Shown: one piece after another, positions 53,468-62,815 of the stretch | Numbering within the stretch: the first letter of the stretch is position 1 | Layout: every line of letters starts with the position of its first letter | NCBI GenBank assembly: GCA_017522135.1 | Contig: JAFXAB010000014.1 | Coordinates: 1-64,000 of the forward strand | From: Bacteroidaceae bacterium | GTDB taxonomy: Bacteria; Bacteroidota; Bacteroidia; Bacteroidales; Barnesiellaceae_A | DNA: 64,000 nucleotides | Reading direction: 5' to 3' | Translations under genes and position numbers: made by a program | The notes under the pieces: model-generated | Databases searched by the model: none | Told to the model about the DNA's origin: nothing | What the model saw: the letters and a program-made list of their open reading frames with translations, nothing else

Positions 53468-55276
53468 TTATCTTACCACAACTTTTCTGATAGAATAGTT
53501 GTTATCTTCTGTCGATACTTTTACGATATAAACTCCTGCGGGGAGGTTCTCATGTGACATTTCAAAGCCATTTACCGAGTATACCTTAAGTTCGTTGTAA
53601 CGACCATCAACAACGATGTCATTATCCTCAACTCTTACTCTCACGTCATCGGCAAGTGATGCTTCTACGCCAGTGAAATAGAAATCGGTAAAAGGTCGCA
53701 TGATTGAGTTCTCTATCACACAACTCGATGCATCATCCGCATCATAATCACTCACAAATGCAATGATTTCCATATTGTCACTCACCCATTTGTCTTTGAT
53801 AGTGAAGTCGTATGTGTATTTAAATGTGTTATCCTCATTCCATGTTATCTCTTCACCCCAACCCCACGGGTCGTTGAATGCACGAAGAGCATTGTTGTGA
53901 ATATATTCCGTGCCGGCTCCCGACTGATTACGGGCTTTGATATTGTTCTCGGTAAGATAAATGGTAATGCGAGGTGTATTCTCACAGAATATAATACTAC
54001 GTTCACCGGTTACAGTTACCGACAAGGTCTTGGTCTCCACATCATACGAGGCATCCATTTCAAGTCCAACATAAGCCGGTTTGTCAAGGCGATAACGGAG
54101 TTTATCAGCCATCTTTTCAGCAGAGCCGGGATTGCTCCACACGCCTGTACGGTCGGACATAAATGCAGGAGCATAAGTACTACCACCTTGATTGAACAGC
54201 CAAAGCATATTCTCCGAGGCATCAACTGTAAGCCAATCGGTATAGTAACCCGAATGGTGACATATCAGATTAAGTTGGTTATTGGGGTATTCTTCTTTAA
54301 GTATATCCATTGCTTCGTGCAGAGTAGCCGATCCACCGGGACAATTGGGGCATTGTTCGGTTGTAAATTCTTCGATGACGAGATTACGTTCGTACACCTT
54401 ATTAATTACATTGAATAACAACTCTTTACTATTATTTTCTATATATTGATCATCGCCTTCATTGAGTTTTATGATGGAGATAGTCATTTTCACGTCTTCT
54501 TTTAGTTCTTGCAATGTAGGATGAATAACAAACTCGAAACTACCTAATGTATCATATTCAAGATTGCAATCGACATGTGTTACAATAGGCTCTGAATTTT
54601 CTATCGCACACTCCACATCAAAACCGGTAATAGTGTATGTAGCCACATTGCGCACACCGACACTCACTTTCATGGGTGTGTCAATGGGATAATTTTCAGG
54701 AATAACTGCGTTTTCCAACTTAAGGTCGAATTTGGGCAAATTCTCACCTGTTACAACCGCTTCGATACTTGCCACACCATATTCGGTAGGCGATTGCCAC
54801 TCTTGGTCACTGCCCAATTTTACAAACAAGGCATTCTCTTCATACACACCTACGGTAGATATACCAAAGGCTGCACCCTTCTGTACGATAGTGTATCCTA
54901 TGTACAGGCCCTTTTCACCTGTTATCTCATAAGGCGTAGTTAAAGCAACATCGTTCCAGCCCTTAACAATTTTTTCGGCGGTAGTCTCAACAAGATTTTC
55001 TCCATCCAGTTCGGCTCGTACCCAAACAGTAAGTTGGGTCAAATTGAGTTTAGTCGATAGTCCGGCTTTTATTGTCTCAATTTTATTTCCCACATGGTTA
55101 TCCATGATTGCTTCGGGCAAGTAGATAGCAGCCTCAACGGTGGTAGCTTCAGACACACCAAATTGTCCACTCTTGGCAACCTCGCCATTACAATAGCCCA
55201 AGCGTATCGATGTTGCTTGTGCTTGTGCTCCTATAAATGTAAATAGGACGCTTATAAGTAGTATAAATTTTCTCAT
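53468..55276 (-). CDS. T9SS-exported Omp28-like protein (CPNC motif)
   Basis: 602 residues. The signal peptide ends near IGAQAQ. Residues 20-290 are beta-rich, with a jelly-roll and an Ig-like domain laid out as in the 29984 protein. The Omp28-like thioredoxin-fold domain begins NLVIEEFTTEQCPNCPGGSA with Cys309 and Cys312 and continues LICHHSGYYTDWLT. The C-terminus is a type IX sorting domain (LKVYSVNGFEM, LPAGVYIVKVS). It follows the very large T9SS gene at 55336, separated by 59 bp that contain a strong hairpin; no TAxxTTTG box lies in that gap, so it is probably expressed by read-through. Confidence 0.82.
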   Translation of the reverse strand: MRKFILLISVLFTFIGAQAQATSIRLGYCNGEVAKSGQFGVSEATTVEAAIYLPEAIMDNHVGNKIETIKAGLSTKLNLTQLTVWVRAELDGENLVETTAEKIVKGWNDVALTTPYEITGEKGLYIGYTIVQKGAAFGISTVGVYEENALFVKLGSDQEWQSPTEYGVASIEAVVTGENLPKFDLKLENAVIPENYPIDTPMKVSVGVRNVATYTITGFDVECAIENSEPIVTHVDCNLEYDTLGSFEFVIHPTLQELKEDVKMTISIIKLNEGDDQYIENNSKELLFNVINKVYERNLVIEEFTTEQCPNCPGGSATLHEAMDILKEEYPNNQLNLICHHSGYYTDWLTVDASENMLWLFNQGGSTYAPAFMSDRTGVWSNPGSAEKMADKLRYRLDKPAYVGLEMDASYDVETKTLSVTVTGERSIIFCENTPRITIYLTENNIKARNQSGAGTEYIHNNALRAFNDPWGWGEEITWNEDNTFKYTYDFTIKDKWVSDNMEIIAFVSDYDADDASSCVIENSIMRPFTDFYFTGVEASLADDVRVRVEDNDIVVDGRYNELKVYSVNGFEMSHENLPAGVYIVKVSTEDNNYSIRKVVVR

Positions 55277-55291
55277 GAGTTATGATTATTA

Positions 55292-55317
55292 GCAGGTGGG
55301 GTATTGCCCCCACCTGC
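55292..55317 (-). terminator. GC-rich hairpin between the 55336 and 53468 genes
   Basis: A 10 bp stem GCAGGTGGGG/CCCCACCTGC (55292-55301 with 55308-55317) without a T-run, 18 bp past one stop and 15 bp before the next start. It is more likely a partial terminator or mRNA stabiliser than a full stop. Confidence 0.5.
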
Positions 55318-55335
55318 GTTATTCATAGATATAAT

Positions 55336-58300
55336 TTACTTGTTTCTTACAATAGCTTTCTTCGCTGCAGAAGAACCATCACTGAATATAGTCTTGACAA
55401 TATAGATACCGTTTTCGGGTTTCTCTATTCTCATACCGTCGATGCTGTAGAACTCTTGCGAAGTGATAACTTTATTATTCTCAACTGCATTGATACCTGT
55501 TGTACCATCATATACAATAAGGTCATCAATCTTCAACATCCAATGGTTTTCACAATCGTGGTGACGGAATGCCAAATGACAAGTCTTACCGGCGTACGAT
55601 GAAATATCAACTTCACGCATTTGCCACTCTTCAGTATCGGGTGTTTCATTGTACAACTCTACCCAGTCGGCTTCGTTGAATGTCTTGGCAAGCTCCTTAT
55701 CGGTAATATATACGGTATAAGTATCACCTACATAATCTCCGGCAGCTTGAAGAGCTACCCACCAAGTAAGTCTTACATTTTGAACCGAAGTCTCGGGGAT
55801 GGTAAATTCGGGAGAAATCGCCCAGTTATCGGGAGTCAATCCACCCAAGTTATAATTGTATGACATTGATACAAGAGCCTGACGACCACTGCGTACAAAC
55901 TTTTCTTCTTCGCCACCTAAGAGGTTAGAGCCAAGATCCCATGTCAAGCCATCAGCGTCACGGTCATAAACGACCCATTTGGCAGCATCATCTTCAAAGT
56001 CCTCGAGAAGAAGTGTTCCTTCACGTGACAATGCTTCACCCTTACATTTGATGATTACTTGACCGGCTGTTGTTTCAAATACCAAGTCGCTCTCATATAC
56101 TCCGGCTTCAATCGGATTGAAACGTACAGGAATAGTCAATTTGTTATTGAAGGCAATAGGCCAGTTTCGGGTCAAGTCTGCTTCGAAAGGACCTTCGCAC
56201 GATACACTATAGATTTCAAAACTTTGACCACCGACATTTGTGAATGTCACTGATTGCTTTTTGCTCGGGCTTCCTGCATATACATTCTCAAATTCCATCT
56301 CATCTACGTCAGTTTCTACGGCATAGTCTTCAAAGTCTTGAAGATGGAGCTTCAAGTTATATAAAGTCATACGGTCTTCACCCCAAGTCTCATTGTCACC
56401 ACCTTGGTCAAAGCGTACCATAATATAGTGCTCTCCGGGAGGGAAGATTGTGTATTGAGAGTAATCCATCCACTCATCCGACTTAGCAATAAGTTCCTCT
56501 GAACCCATTTCAACCTCGTACAATCCCTCAAGATATGCATATTCAATCCACTGGTACATAGTCATGGGTTGTTTGATTTCAAGCGAACCTTGCTCACCAT
56601 TTACATATTGATACTGACTGTTATAAGCGGCCTTTCCACTGAAACGGGCATTCCAAGACAAAGTACCAAGCTTACCATCGGGAATAGTAAATGAAGCCTT
56701 CAACCAAGAAGTAGTAGGAACGGGGTCGAGCACTTTAGATGTTGAGTTGTAAGCTACACCGTCTTCAACGATATAAGGATTATCGGGGTTAGTCTCAAAG
56801 ACAAAGTCACCCTCTAATACGATAGAATTGAAGTCGGGCATCTCGCGAACAAATGCATGGTTGTGCAATGTAATATCACCGGCTGTAGTTGTGAGGACAA
56901 TATCACCCTCGAATGTACCGGTTGTATTAGCTTCAAATTTTATAGTAACGGGGAGTGTTTCCATCAAGGCAGCCTCGGCATCGGGGATGGTAACGGAGAA
57001 GTTTTCGGTTGATGTAGCCGAGAGGAGTTTCAAAGGTTGCTTACCCTCATTGAGGAGGTTGATTATTTGTGCGCCACTTACAGTTGCTCCCTCAATGATG
57101 AAGTTACCAAACTCTACCAAGTCCGACTCTACGCTTACTTTATAATCTACAGCTTCAACACAGTCAAAACTCAAGTCATAAACACAGAATTTATCAATAT
57201 CGGCGCCGGCATACGGTGCTTCCCAACTAAATCTTACGGTGTGCTTACCGGGACCGAAACTTTGGGTATTTGACATATCATAGTCTACCACATTCTGATA
57301 TACATAAGCAGCATAAGGATTGATGTGCTCATCGATAAAGATACCACCCAATGCGTTCCAACCTACCGACGATGTTACAACACCTTTCCAAGAGAAGGTT
57401 CCAATGCAACCTTCGGGTACTTCAACAATAGCGGTCAAATAAGAGGGAGTATAAGTTCTCACTCCCGAAGGGATAGTCATCTTAGCGACAGTCTTTCCTT
57501 CAACCAATGTCTCATCAAGAGCAAAGGGGTATTCCATACCTGTTCTCAACTCTATTTCACCATTCAATATAATGGGAGAATAGTCGGGATAAGGTATTGA
57601 AGTAGCATATAATTGTATAAGGTTGTCGCCATTGTCAGTTGTAACAGTGATGATACCTTCATACTCTTGATTGGCTTCAGTTGCTTCAAAATTTACAGTA
57701 ACTGTAGCTGATTGAAGAGGCTCGATAATTCCCGATTCGGGGGTAACAGAGAAACACTCACCCTCAAGGGCAACTACATATTCACCTGCAACCTTACCGA
57801 TGTTTACCATCTTAAATGTAGAGGTAGAAGGATAGTTGATGTACAATTCGCCAAAATCGATGGCCTCGGCAAACAAAAGAATGTTGGCCTCTTCGCTTTG
57901 GTGTGTAAGAACAGTCTTGGCAAAACACTCTTGAACACCATACGATTGTGTACCATCGGCAGTGTACATTGAACAACCATAATGTTGATCGGTAGTTATG
58001 CTATTAGTCTCCTTGTCTATAGTAAATACCAATTCGTCATGAACTTCCACCAACATACCACTTGCATCTACCTTACCGGCAAACATTACAGCGGGATATA
58101 CACCATAGAAATTACCTACAACAGTAGCATCTTGAAATACCGATGAAGTGGGGATGGTAATAGTACCGGCAGCCTCGTCATAAGTACCAACGATATCTTC
58201 CTCGGTGGTAGTATCCCATTCCTCGCCGGTATCAAGATTGAAAAGGTTAGAGATAGTTGCTACAGTACCATCAAGAGTAACATCAACATCCCACATCAAC

Positions 58301-58608
58301 ACATCACCATTGAGATAGGCAAATGAGTAGCCTGAATACATTGATTGTTGTACAGCCAAATAAGTTGTGGTTGTTGCAGCCACCTCTTTGTAAGCGTGTC
58401 TCAAACCGGCCTTTCTTTGGGGTCTTTCTTTTACCAACTTGGCATCTGCGGCTATTTGCTCGGGTGCCATTTTTGTAATATCAACCTTTTGACGCAAATC
58501 GTATGGGTCATTTGTAGGTTGAAGACCGATGCTTTGAGCATTGGAGGGTGCGAATATTGCCAATACCATTGACAAAATTGCTAACGAAAGTAGATTTTTC
58601 TTTCTCAT
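55336..58608 (-). CDS. Very large T9SS-exported multi-domain adhesin-like protein
   Basis: 1090 residues with a signal peptide (LAILSMVLAIFAPSNAQS). After a region of about 200 residues come three ASPM/SPD-2-like choice-of-anchor D domains. They are recognised by FGELYINYPSTSTFKMVNIG (about 260), FGNFIIEGATVSGAQIINLL (about 510) and FENVYAGSPSKKQSVTFTNV (about 765), each followed by an AtANQEYEG-type strand. A choice-of-anchor J/cleaved adhesin domain covers about 860-1015 (DRDADGLTWDLGSN). The last 70 residues are a type IX sorting domain (QEFYSIDGMRIEKPENGIYI). Probably surface-attached and involved in binding. The TPR-AraC regulator lies directly upstream on the same strand. Confidence 0.8.
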   Translation of the reverse strand: MRKKNLLSLAILSMVLAIFAPSNAQSIGLQPTNDPYDLRQKVDITKMAPEQIAADAKLVKERPQRKAGLRHAYKEVAATTTTYLAVQQSMYSGYSFAYLNGDVLMWDVDVTLDGTVATISNLFNLDTGEEWDTTTEEDIVGTYDEAAGTITIPTSSVFQDATVVGNFYGVYPAVMFAGKVDASGMLVEVHDELVFTIDKETNSITTDQHYGCSMYTADGTQSYGVQECFAKTVLTHQSEEANILLFAEAIDFGELYINYPSTSTFKMVNIGKVAGEYVVALEGECFSVTPESGIIEPLQSATVTVNFEATEANQEYEGIITVTTDNGDNLIQLYATSIPYPDYSPIILNGEIELRTGMEYPFALDETLVEGKTVAKMTIPSGVRTYTPSYLTAIVEVPEGCIGTFSWKGVVTSSVGWNALGGIFIDEHINPYAAYVYQNVVDYDMSNTQSFGPGKHTVRFSWEAPYAGADIDKFCVYDLSFDCVEAVDYKVSVESDLVEFGNFIIEGATVSGAQIINLLNEGKQPLKLLSATSTENFSVTIPDAEAALMETLPVTIKFEANTTGTFEGDIVLTTTAGDITLHNHAFVREMPDFNSIVLEGDFVFETNPDNPYIVEDGVAYNSTSKVLDPVPTTSWLKASFTIPDGKLGTLSWNARFSGKAAYNSQYQYVNGEQGSLEIKQPMTMYQWIEYAYLEGLYEVEMGSEELIAKSDEWMDYSQYTIFPPGEHYIMVRFDQGGDNETWGEDRMTLYNLKLHLQDFEDYAVETDVDEMEFENVYAGSPSKKQSVTFTNVGGQSFEIYSVSCEGPFEADLTRNWPIAFNNKLTIPVRFNPIEAGVYESDLVFETTAGQVIIKCKGEALSREGTLLLEDFEDDAAKWVVYDRDADGLTWDLGSNLLGGEEEKFVRSGRQALVSMSYNYNLGGLTPDNWAISPEFTIPETSVQNVRLTWWVALQAAGDYVGDTYTVYITDKELAKTFNEADWVELYNETPDTEEWQMREVDISSYAGKTCHLAFRHHDCENHWMLKIDDLIVYDGTTGINAVENNKVITSQEFYSIDGMRIEKPENGIYIVKTIFSDGSSAAKKAIVRNK

Positions 58609-58671
58609 CGCACATTGAATTAAAATTAATATTTGATTGAATTATAAAAAATAAATTTGAATTCTTTCGGA

Positions 58672-58679
58672 CAAATTTA
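58672..58679 (-). promoter_or_regulatory. Possible promoter -7 box for the 55336 gene
   Basis: TAAATTTG on the minus strand, 63 bp upstream of the ATG; a second identical 8-mer is at 58706-58713. The region is very AT-rich, so chance matches are likely. Confidence 0.35.
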
Positions 58680-58754
58680 ATTTCATTTTATAAACAAACA
58701 AATACCAAATTTATCAATTTACGATTTTGAATTATAAATTGCTATTCTCAAACA

Positions 58755-60539
58755 CTATTTTTTTAATAATTGCACATTCTCGCGATAAGCCGATGGCGAC
58801 ATGCCAACTTTGTTTTTGAATATAGTAAAGAAATTGGACAGAGAATTATAACCTATCGATATTGCAATAGCCTTGATGGGTTCGTCATTCGCAGGATTAG
58901 ACAACAGCTCTATAGCCTCTTTAATGCGATAGTTGTTTATATAGGCCGAGTATGAAAGTCCACTGCTCTCATTGATGACTTGCGACAGATATGAACGATT
59001 GGTATTGAGCATTTGAGCCAACTTCTCGATAGTCAAGTCGGCATCACGAAAGACCTTTTCGTTTTTCATCAGATTTTCTAATCCTTCAAAGAGGTCACGA
59101 CTCTTCTCTTCGCTCAATGCTGAACGGGTATATTTACCCGACTCGTCAATCGGTGTTTTTATATCCTTTGTATCAGGCTGAGCCTTGACATCATTTTGCA
59201 AGCGCTCGTAAGCCTGCTCTATCTGGAGTTTTAGTTTTTTCTCATTCTCAAGGTTTTCCAAGTGGGTTTGTACAATCAATTTATACCTTTTCTTGGTTTT
59301 ATGATAGAGATAAAAACTCATGATTGCACTCATCGTAACGATGATAATAATAAAAATAAGAATCAACGTATTCTTGTCCTTGCGCAACAATTCGGCCTCC
59401 TTCATGGCAGTCTTTTGCTTCTCCTCGGTAATCTTATATCGAAGATCGAGGATGCTGAACTCCTTCTCCTTCTCAGCATTGAGCTGAACTTCCTTTATTG
59501 AATCATACTGTTTATAATAATTGAGAGCCTGCTCATATTGTTTGAGCGACTCATAGGCTTCAAATATGCTAAGCGAAATATTGAGATCGAACGTTAATAG
59601 ATTGCACTCTTGTGTGAGCCTTTTGGTGGCCATGAGCAGGTCGATAGCCTCTCTATGACGATGTTGCTGGTTAAGGAAATTACCATAACTCAGTCTTGCA
59701 TATATCTTATCATAGTCATTCGTCTCTTCTTTATCAATGATAGCTATCTTATAATACTCCTCGGCCTTGGCAGGATTTCCCATTTGGGCATATATATCGG
59801 CCATAAAGGAATAAATATATTGCAACTCGCAATTGAAATTATAATCGACAGCCACCTTCATCGCTTCTTGCACATAGGTAAGCGCCTTTTGCGGTTGGTT
59901 ACTATTGAATAAAAAACATGCTATATTGATGCCGGCACTGTACTGACCCGACTTCTCTTTTATCTCTTTGGCCTTGTTATACGCATCGTAGCAAAATCCT
60001 ATACCGGTACTATCGTTCTTTTGATAATATACAGCCGAAAGATTTACCAAGAAACCTATCTCACTACGAACATCCTTTATTGCACGGGTATACTCCAAAC
60101 CTTTGTAATAGTGATTGACCGACGACGAGTAATCTTGACGGATATAATGGTCGTACAAGCCCAACGCCTTGTGAACAGTTGCCAAGGTTTGATAGTTCTC
60201 ATCATCTGTTTTGCTGAGTTCATCAACTACCCGATTGAGTAGAGCTATCTTCTCATCATAATTATCTTCGTTACCGATTGTTACGGCACTCATCACATAC
60301 AACGCCGTACCAATTGCCTCAGTTTTAAGATTTCCCGATTTTGAGCCGATATTGATGAGGTCCGATGCCTTTTGCTTTGCTTCGGGGTACTTCCTCATAT
60401 GACACAGCTCAACACATTCTTTTATTCTCATATCATCTTCCGTGGAACTTCGCTTTACTGCAAAAGCCGGTATCAATGATGACACAAGAATGAATAATGA
60501 TAGGAAGCAAAGTATATATAGTCGTTTTGTGTAAATCAT
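58755..60539 (-). CDS. TPR-transmembrane-AraC family regulator
   Basis: 594 residues. The signal/anchor sequence (LYILCFLSLFILVSSLIPAF) is followed by about seven TPR-like helical repeats in the periplasm (about 40-375; examples QPQKALTYVQEAMKVA, NPAKAEEYYKIAI). A transmembrane helix (about 393-413, LILIFIIIIVTMSAIMSFYL) leads to a cytoplasmic coiled coil and an AraC-type double HTH in the last 110 residues (IEKLAQMLNTNRSYLSQVIN, IKAIAISIGYNSLSNFFTIF, KNKVGMSPSAYREN). This is a one-component membrane-spanning regulator. Its closest downstream gene is the large T9SS protein, the likely target; this link is inferred from position. Confidence 0.87.
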   Translation of the reverse strand: MIYTKRLYILCFLSLFILVSSLIPAFAVKRSSTEDDMRIKECVELCHMRKYPEAKQKASDLINIGSKSGNLKTEAIGTALYVMSAVTIGNEDNYDEKIALLNRVVDELSKTDDENYQTLATVHKALGLYDHYIRQDYSSSVNHYYKGLEYTRAIKDVRSEIGFLVNLSAVYYQKNDSTGIGFCYDAYNKAKEIKEKSGQYSAGINIACFLFNSNQPQKALTYVQEAMKVAVDYNFNCELQYIYSFMADIYAQMGNPAKAEEYYKIAIIDKEETNDYDKIYARLSYGNFLNQQHRHREAIDLLMATKRLTQECNLLTFDLNISLSIFEAYESLKQYEQALNYYKQYDSIKEVQLNAEKEKEFSILDLRYKITEEKQKTAMKEAELLRKDKNTLILIFIIIIVTMSAIMSFYLYHKTKKRYKLIVQTHLENLENEKKLKLQIEQAYERLQNDVKAQPDTKDIKTPIDESGKYTRSALSEEKSRDLFEGLENLMKNEKVFRDADLTIEKLAQMLNTNRSYLSQVINESSGLSYSAYINNYRIKEAIELLSNPANDEPIKAIAISIGYNSLSNFFTIFKNKVGMSPSAYRENVQLLKK

Positions 60540-60946
60540 ATAAAAATCATAAATATGGCTAACTTTTCATAATAGCCGTAAAAATTGCAACTATGCAAGC
60601 TCAATCAAATAATATTGTCAAAATTACAAGTACCTCACAAACGAATCGGTTATATTATAAGCATCTTGCATAAAACAACCAATTTAATTGATTACCAATA
60701 AATTAAAACAATATTCATCGCATCAATAGCTACATTTATTCTATTGCAAATATATCAATCATCAGTAAATTAATCAAATTTTTTCATCAAAAACATTGAA
60801 TAATCTCTCCTACTTAAGCAGGTATCTCACACGCCAAGGTGGCTGTTTTATTTTATAGCATCACGCTACGGGTTTCTATTTTTTACCTTACGGGAGGAGA
60901 TAGAACGATAAATTTTTGTAGCTTTGTCACCGCCAACATTTACAAT
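60540..60946. other. AT-rich divergent intergenic region
   Basis: 407 bp between the AraC-type regulator and the 60947 lipoprotein gene. It holds a TAGCTTTG box at 60919-60926 and a 16 bp copy of the tRNA-Arg terminator 3' half at 60834-60849. The remaining sequence is AT-rich with no gene or structured RNA that I can recognise. Confidence 0.6.
60919..60926 (+). promoter_or_regulatory. Promoter -7 box for the 60947 gene
   Basis: TAGCTTTG, 20 bp upstream of the ATG. It shows that the upstream ATG frame from 60839 is not the true start. Confidence 0.5.
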
Positions 60947-61960
60947 ATGAAGACAATATACCACCTCATACTCACGTCGTTGCTTCTCACGCTGGTTGGT
61001 TGCAGCTCGGTACACAACATACAGCTCAACACCTTGCGTCCGGCCGAGGTTAGCTACCACCGCACCTACCCCTCTGTGGTGATAGTAAACAACTGTACAG
61101 CCGACAGCCTGCATGAGAGTAGCAGATATATCGATGAAAACGGAAAGCAATACCGCCTCACATCGGAAATGGACAGTATTTCACAGCTCATGACTATGTC
61201 ATTGGGAACACTCCTTTACGACAGCCGGGCATTTGAACGCATCGAGATATTTACCCCCGATAGCAACAGCATTACAGGTATTGCAGGTATAGGAAATGAG
61301 TTGTTGAACGAATGGCAATCATACGCCCCCGATGACATTCACATTGCCATCAATGCCATTGTACCCACTGTTACTATGCAAGTAACCCCTATCGACGGCA
61401 TTTTTTGCTCCGATATGTCTGTTGTATCGCAAGCCCACATGCAATGTTTCGTACCCGACCGGGAGGTTATAAACCTGTCGGTGTGCGATACTCTATATTG
61501 GCAATCGTATGGCGACACTCCCTATATGGCAAACTCATATATGCCCGATTTTGAAGAGTGTATCAACGAAGCCATCGCTGCACTGTCGCTCAAGGTCGCA
61601 GATATTTTTGCTCCACACATACGCATTGTCAACCGCTATATTTTCAGTACCGGACACCCCGCTATGAAAGATGCCTTTAAATATTGGGACAATAATCAAT
61701 ACACCGAGGCATCGTATATATGGGAGTATGTCTACAAGTATGCCAAGGATAAAGGTCGCCGGGCCAAGGCGGCCGCAAACCTTGCCGTGTATAACGAAAT
61801 AGAAGACAACTACACCGATGCTCTGAAGTATGCCCAAGAAGCAGCATCTATCTTTGTCAATATCAACGAAGTAGAGGCAGCACAATATACCATCAACTAC
61901 TGCTCCGACCTCGAGAGTCGTATTGAAGAAGCTCCACTATTAGACAATGTCATGGAATAG
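60947..61960 (+). CDS. DUF6340-like lipoprotein
   Basis: 337 residues from ATG 60947. The lipobox LLTLVGC gives Cys19. The mature start SSVHNIQLNTLRPAEVSYHR and the helical C-terminal half (DNNQYTEASYIWEYVYKYAK, KAAANLAVYNEIEDNYTDAL, a TPR-like pair) match a Bacteroidales lipoprotein family of unknown function (DUF6340). Residues 60-230 are an alpha-beta region. It could be an outer-membrane periplasmic-side protein. Monocistronic, with a terminator shared with trmB. Confidence 0.72.
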   Translation: MKTIYHLILTSLLLTLVGCSSVHNIQLNTLRPAEVSYHRTYPSVVIVNNCTADSLHESSRYIDENGKQYRLTSEMDSISQLMTMSLGTLLYDSRAFERIEIFTPDSNSITGIAGIGNELLNEWQSYAPDDIHIAINAIVPTVTMQVTPIDGIFCSDMSVVSQAHMQCFVPDREVINLSVCDTLYWQSYGDTPYMANSYMPDFEECINEAIAALSLKVADIFAPHIRIVNRYIFSTGHPAMKDAFKYWDNNQYTEASYIWEYVYKYAKDKGRRAKAAANLAVYNEIEDNYTDALKYAQEAASIFVNINEVEAAQYTINYCSDLESRIEEAPLLDNVME

Positions 61961-61989
61961 GAGTATTGCACACCTTATACCACAAGCAA

Positions 61990-62020
61990 AAGGCCTCACA
62001 GTTACTTACTGCGAGGCCTT
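61990..62020. terminator. Bidirectional terminator between the 60947 gene and trmB
   Basis: An 8 bp stem AAGGCCTC/GAGGCCTT (61990-61997 with 62013-62020) extended inward by a CAGT/ACTG pairing, between convergent genes. Confidence 0.72.
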
Positions 62021-62041
62021 GCGTATATAGATATAGATGCA

Positions 62042-62803
62042 CTACTCTTTGTTGGTAGTCTTGCTACTGCGTTTACTACGATTGAAACTGCGATAGTCGT
62101 CAAGTTCTATCTCAATGTCTGGCTCTACAAGTTCTTGACGAGGCTCAAACAGGAATTTAATATACTTGATACTCTTGCCACGCTCGAGCCACTGTTGCTC
62201 GTAGAAGGTCTTTATGCCAAGGATATCATCATCGATACCCGAGTTGTATAGGTCGTCGGTATCTATCAGTATAGGGAATTTGTTCTCTTGCACCATCGCG
62301 CGAGTATAGGTATACAAGAACGGGCTATCGCTCTTGAGGTGGATAATGCCATTCTCTTTGAGTATCTCACGATATAGTTCGAGCATACGTGTCGAAGTAA
62401 GACGCTTGCGTGTTTTCTTCATCTGTGGGTCGGGGAAGGTAATCCATATCTCCGATACTTCGCCGGGAGCAAAAAAGTGAGTTATCAACTCGATATGTGT
62501 ACGCAAGAAGGCAACGTTTTCAATACCTTCGGCCAACGCTTCACTGGCACCGGTCCACATACGTGCACCCTTGATATCTACACCTATAAAGTTTTTGTCG
62601 GGATAACGACGCGCCAATCCTGTGGCATACTCACCTTTTCCGCAACCCAATTCCAGCACTATAGGATTGTCGTTATGAAAAAACATTTCGTTCCATTTGC
62701 CACGCATATCGAAGCCTCGTTCTTTGAGCACGGCAAAGGGATATTGAAAGACATGTGAGTAACTCTCCATGTCGGCAAATTTTTGGAGTTTATTTTTAGC
62801 CAT
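62042..62803 (-). CDS. trmB: tRNA (guanine-N7)-methyltransferase
   Basis: Uses S-adenosylmethionine to methylate G46 in the variable loop of tRNAs. 253 residues. The SAM-binding motif [15 protein letters not shown] is at about 51-65, followed by [12 protein letters not shown]. The catalytic/tRNA segment [18 protein letters not shown] is intact (the family motif is FPDPWPKKRH; here QMKKTRKR, typical of Bacteroidota). A basic Ser-rich tail ends the protein. It starts 12 bp after the stop of the leucine-rich-repeat gene, so it probably shares that transcript, although the two functions are unrelated. Confidence 0.95.
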   Translation of the reverse strand: MAKNKLQKFADMESYSHVFQYPFAVLKERGFDMRGKWNEMFFHNDNPIVLELGCGKGEYATGLARRYPDKNFIGVDIKGARMWTGASEALAEGIENVAFLRTHIELITHFFAPGEVSEIWITFPDPQMKKTRKRLTSTRMLELYREILKENGIIHLKSDSPFLYTYTRAMVQENKFPILIDTDDLYNSGIDDDILGIKTFYEQQWLERGKSIKYIKFLFEPRQELVEPDIEIELDDYRSFNRSKRSSKTTNKE

Positions 62804-62815
62804 AAGGATAATATA

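Noticed and set aside
60839..60946. 36-residue extension of the 60947 lipoprotein
   Set aside because: It would remove the lipobox from the N-terminus and includes the TAGCTTTG box and the terminator remnant.
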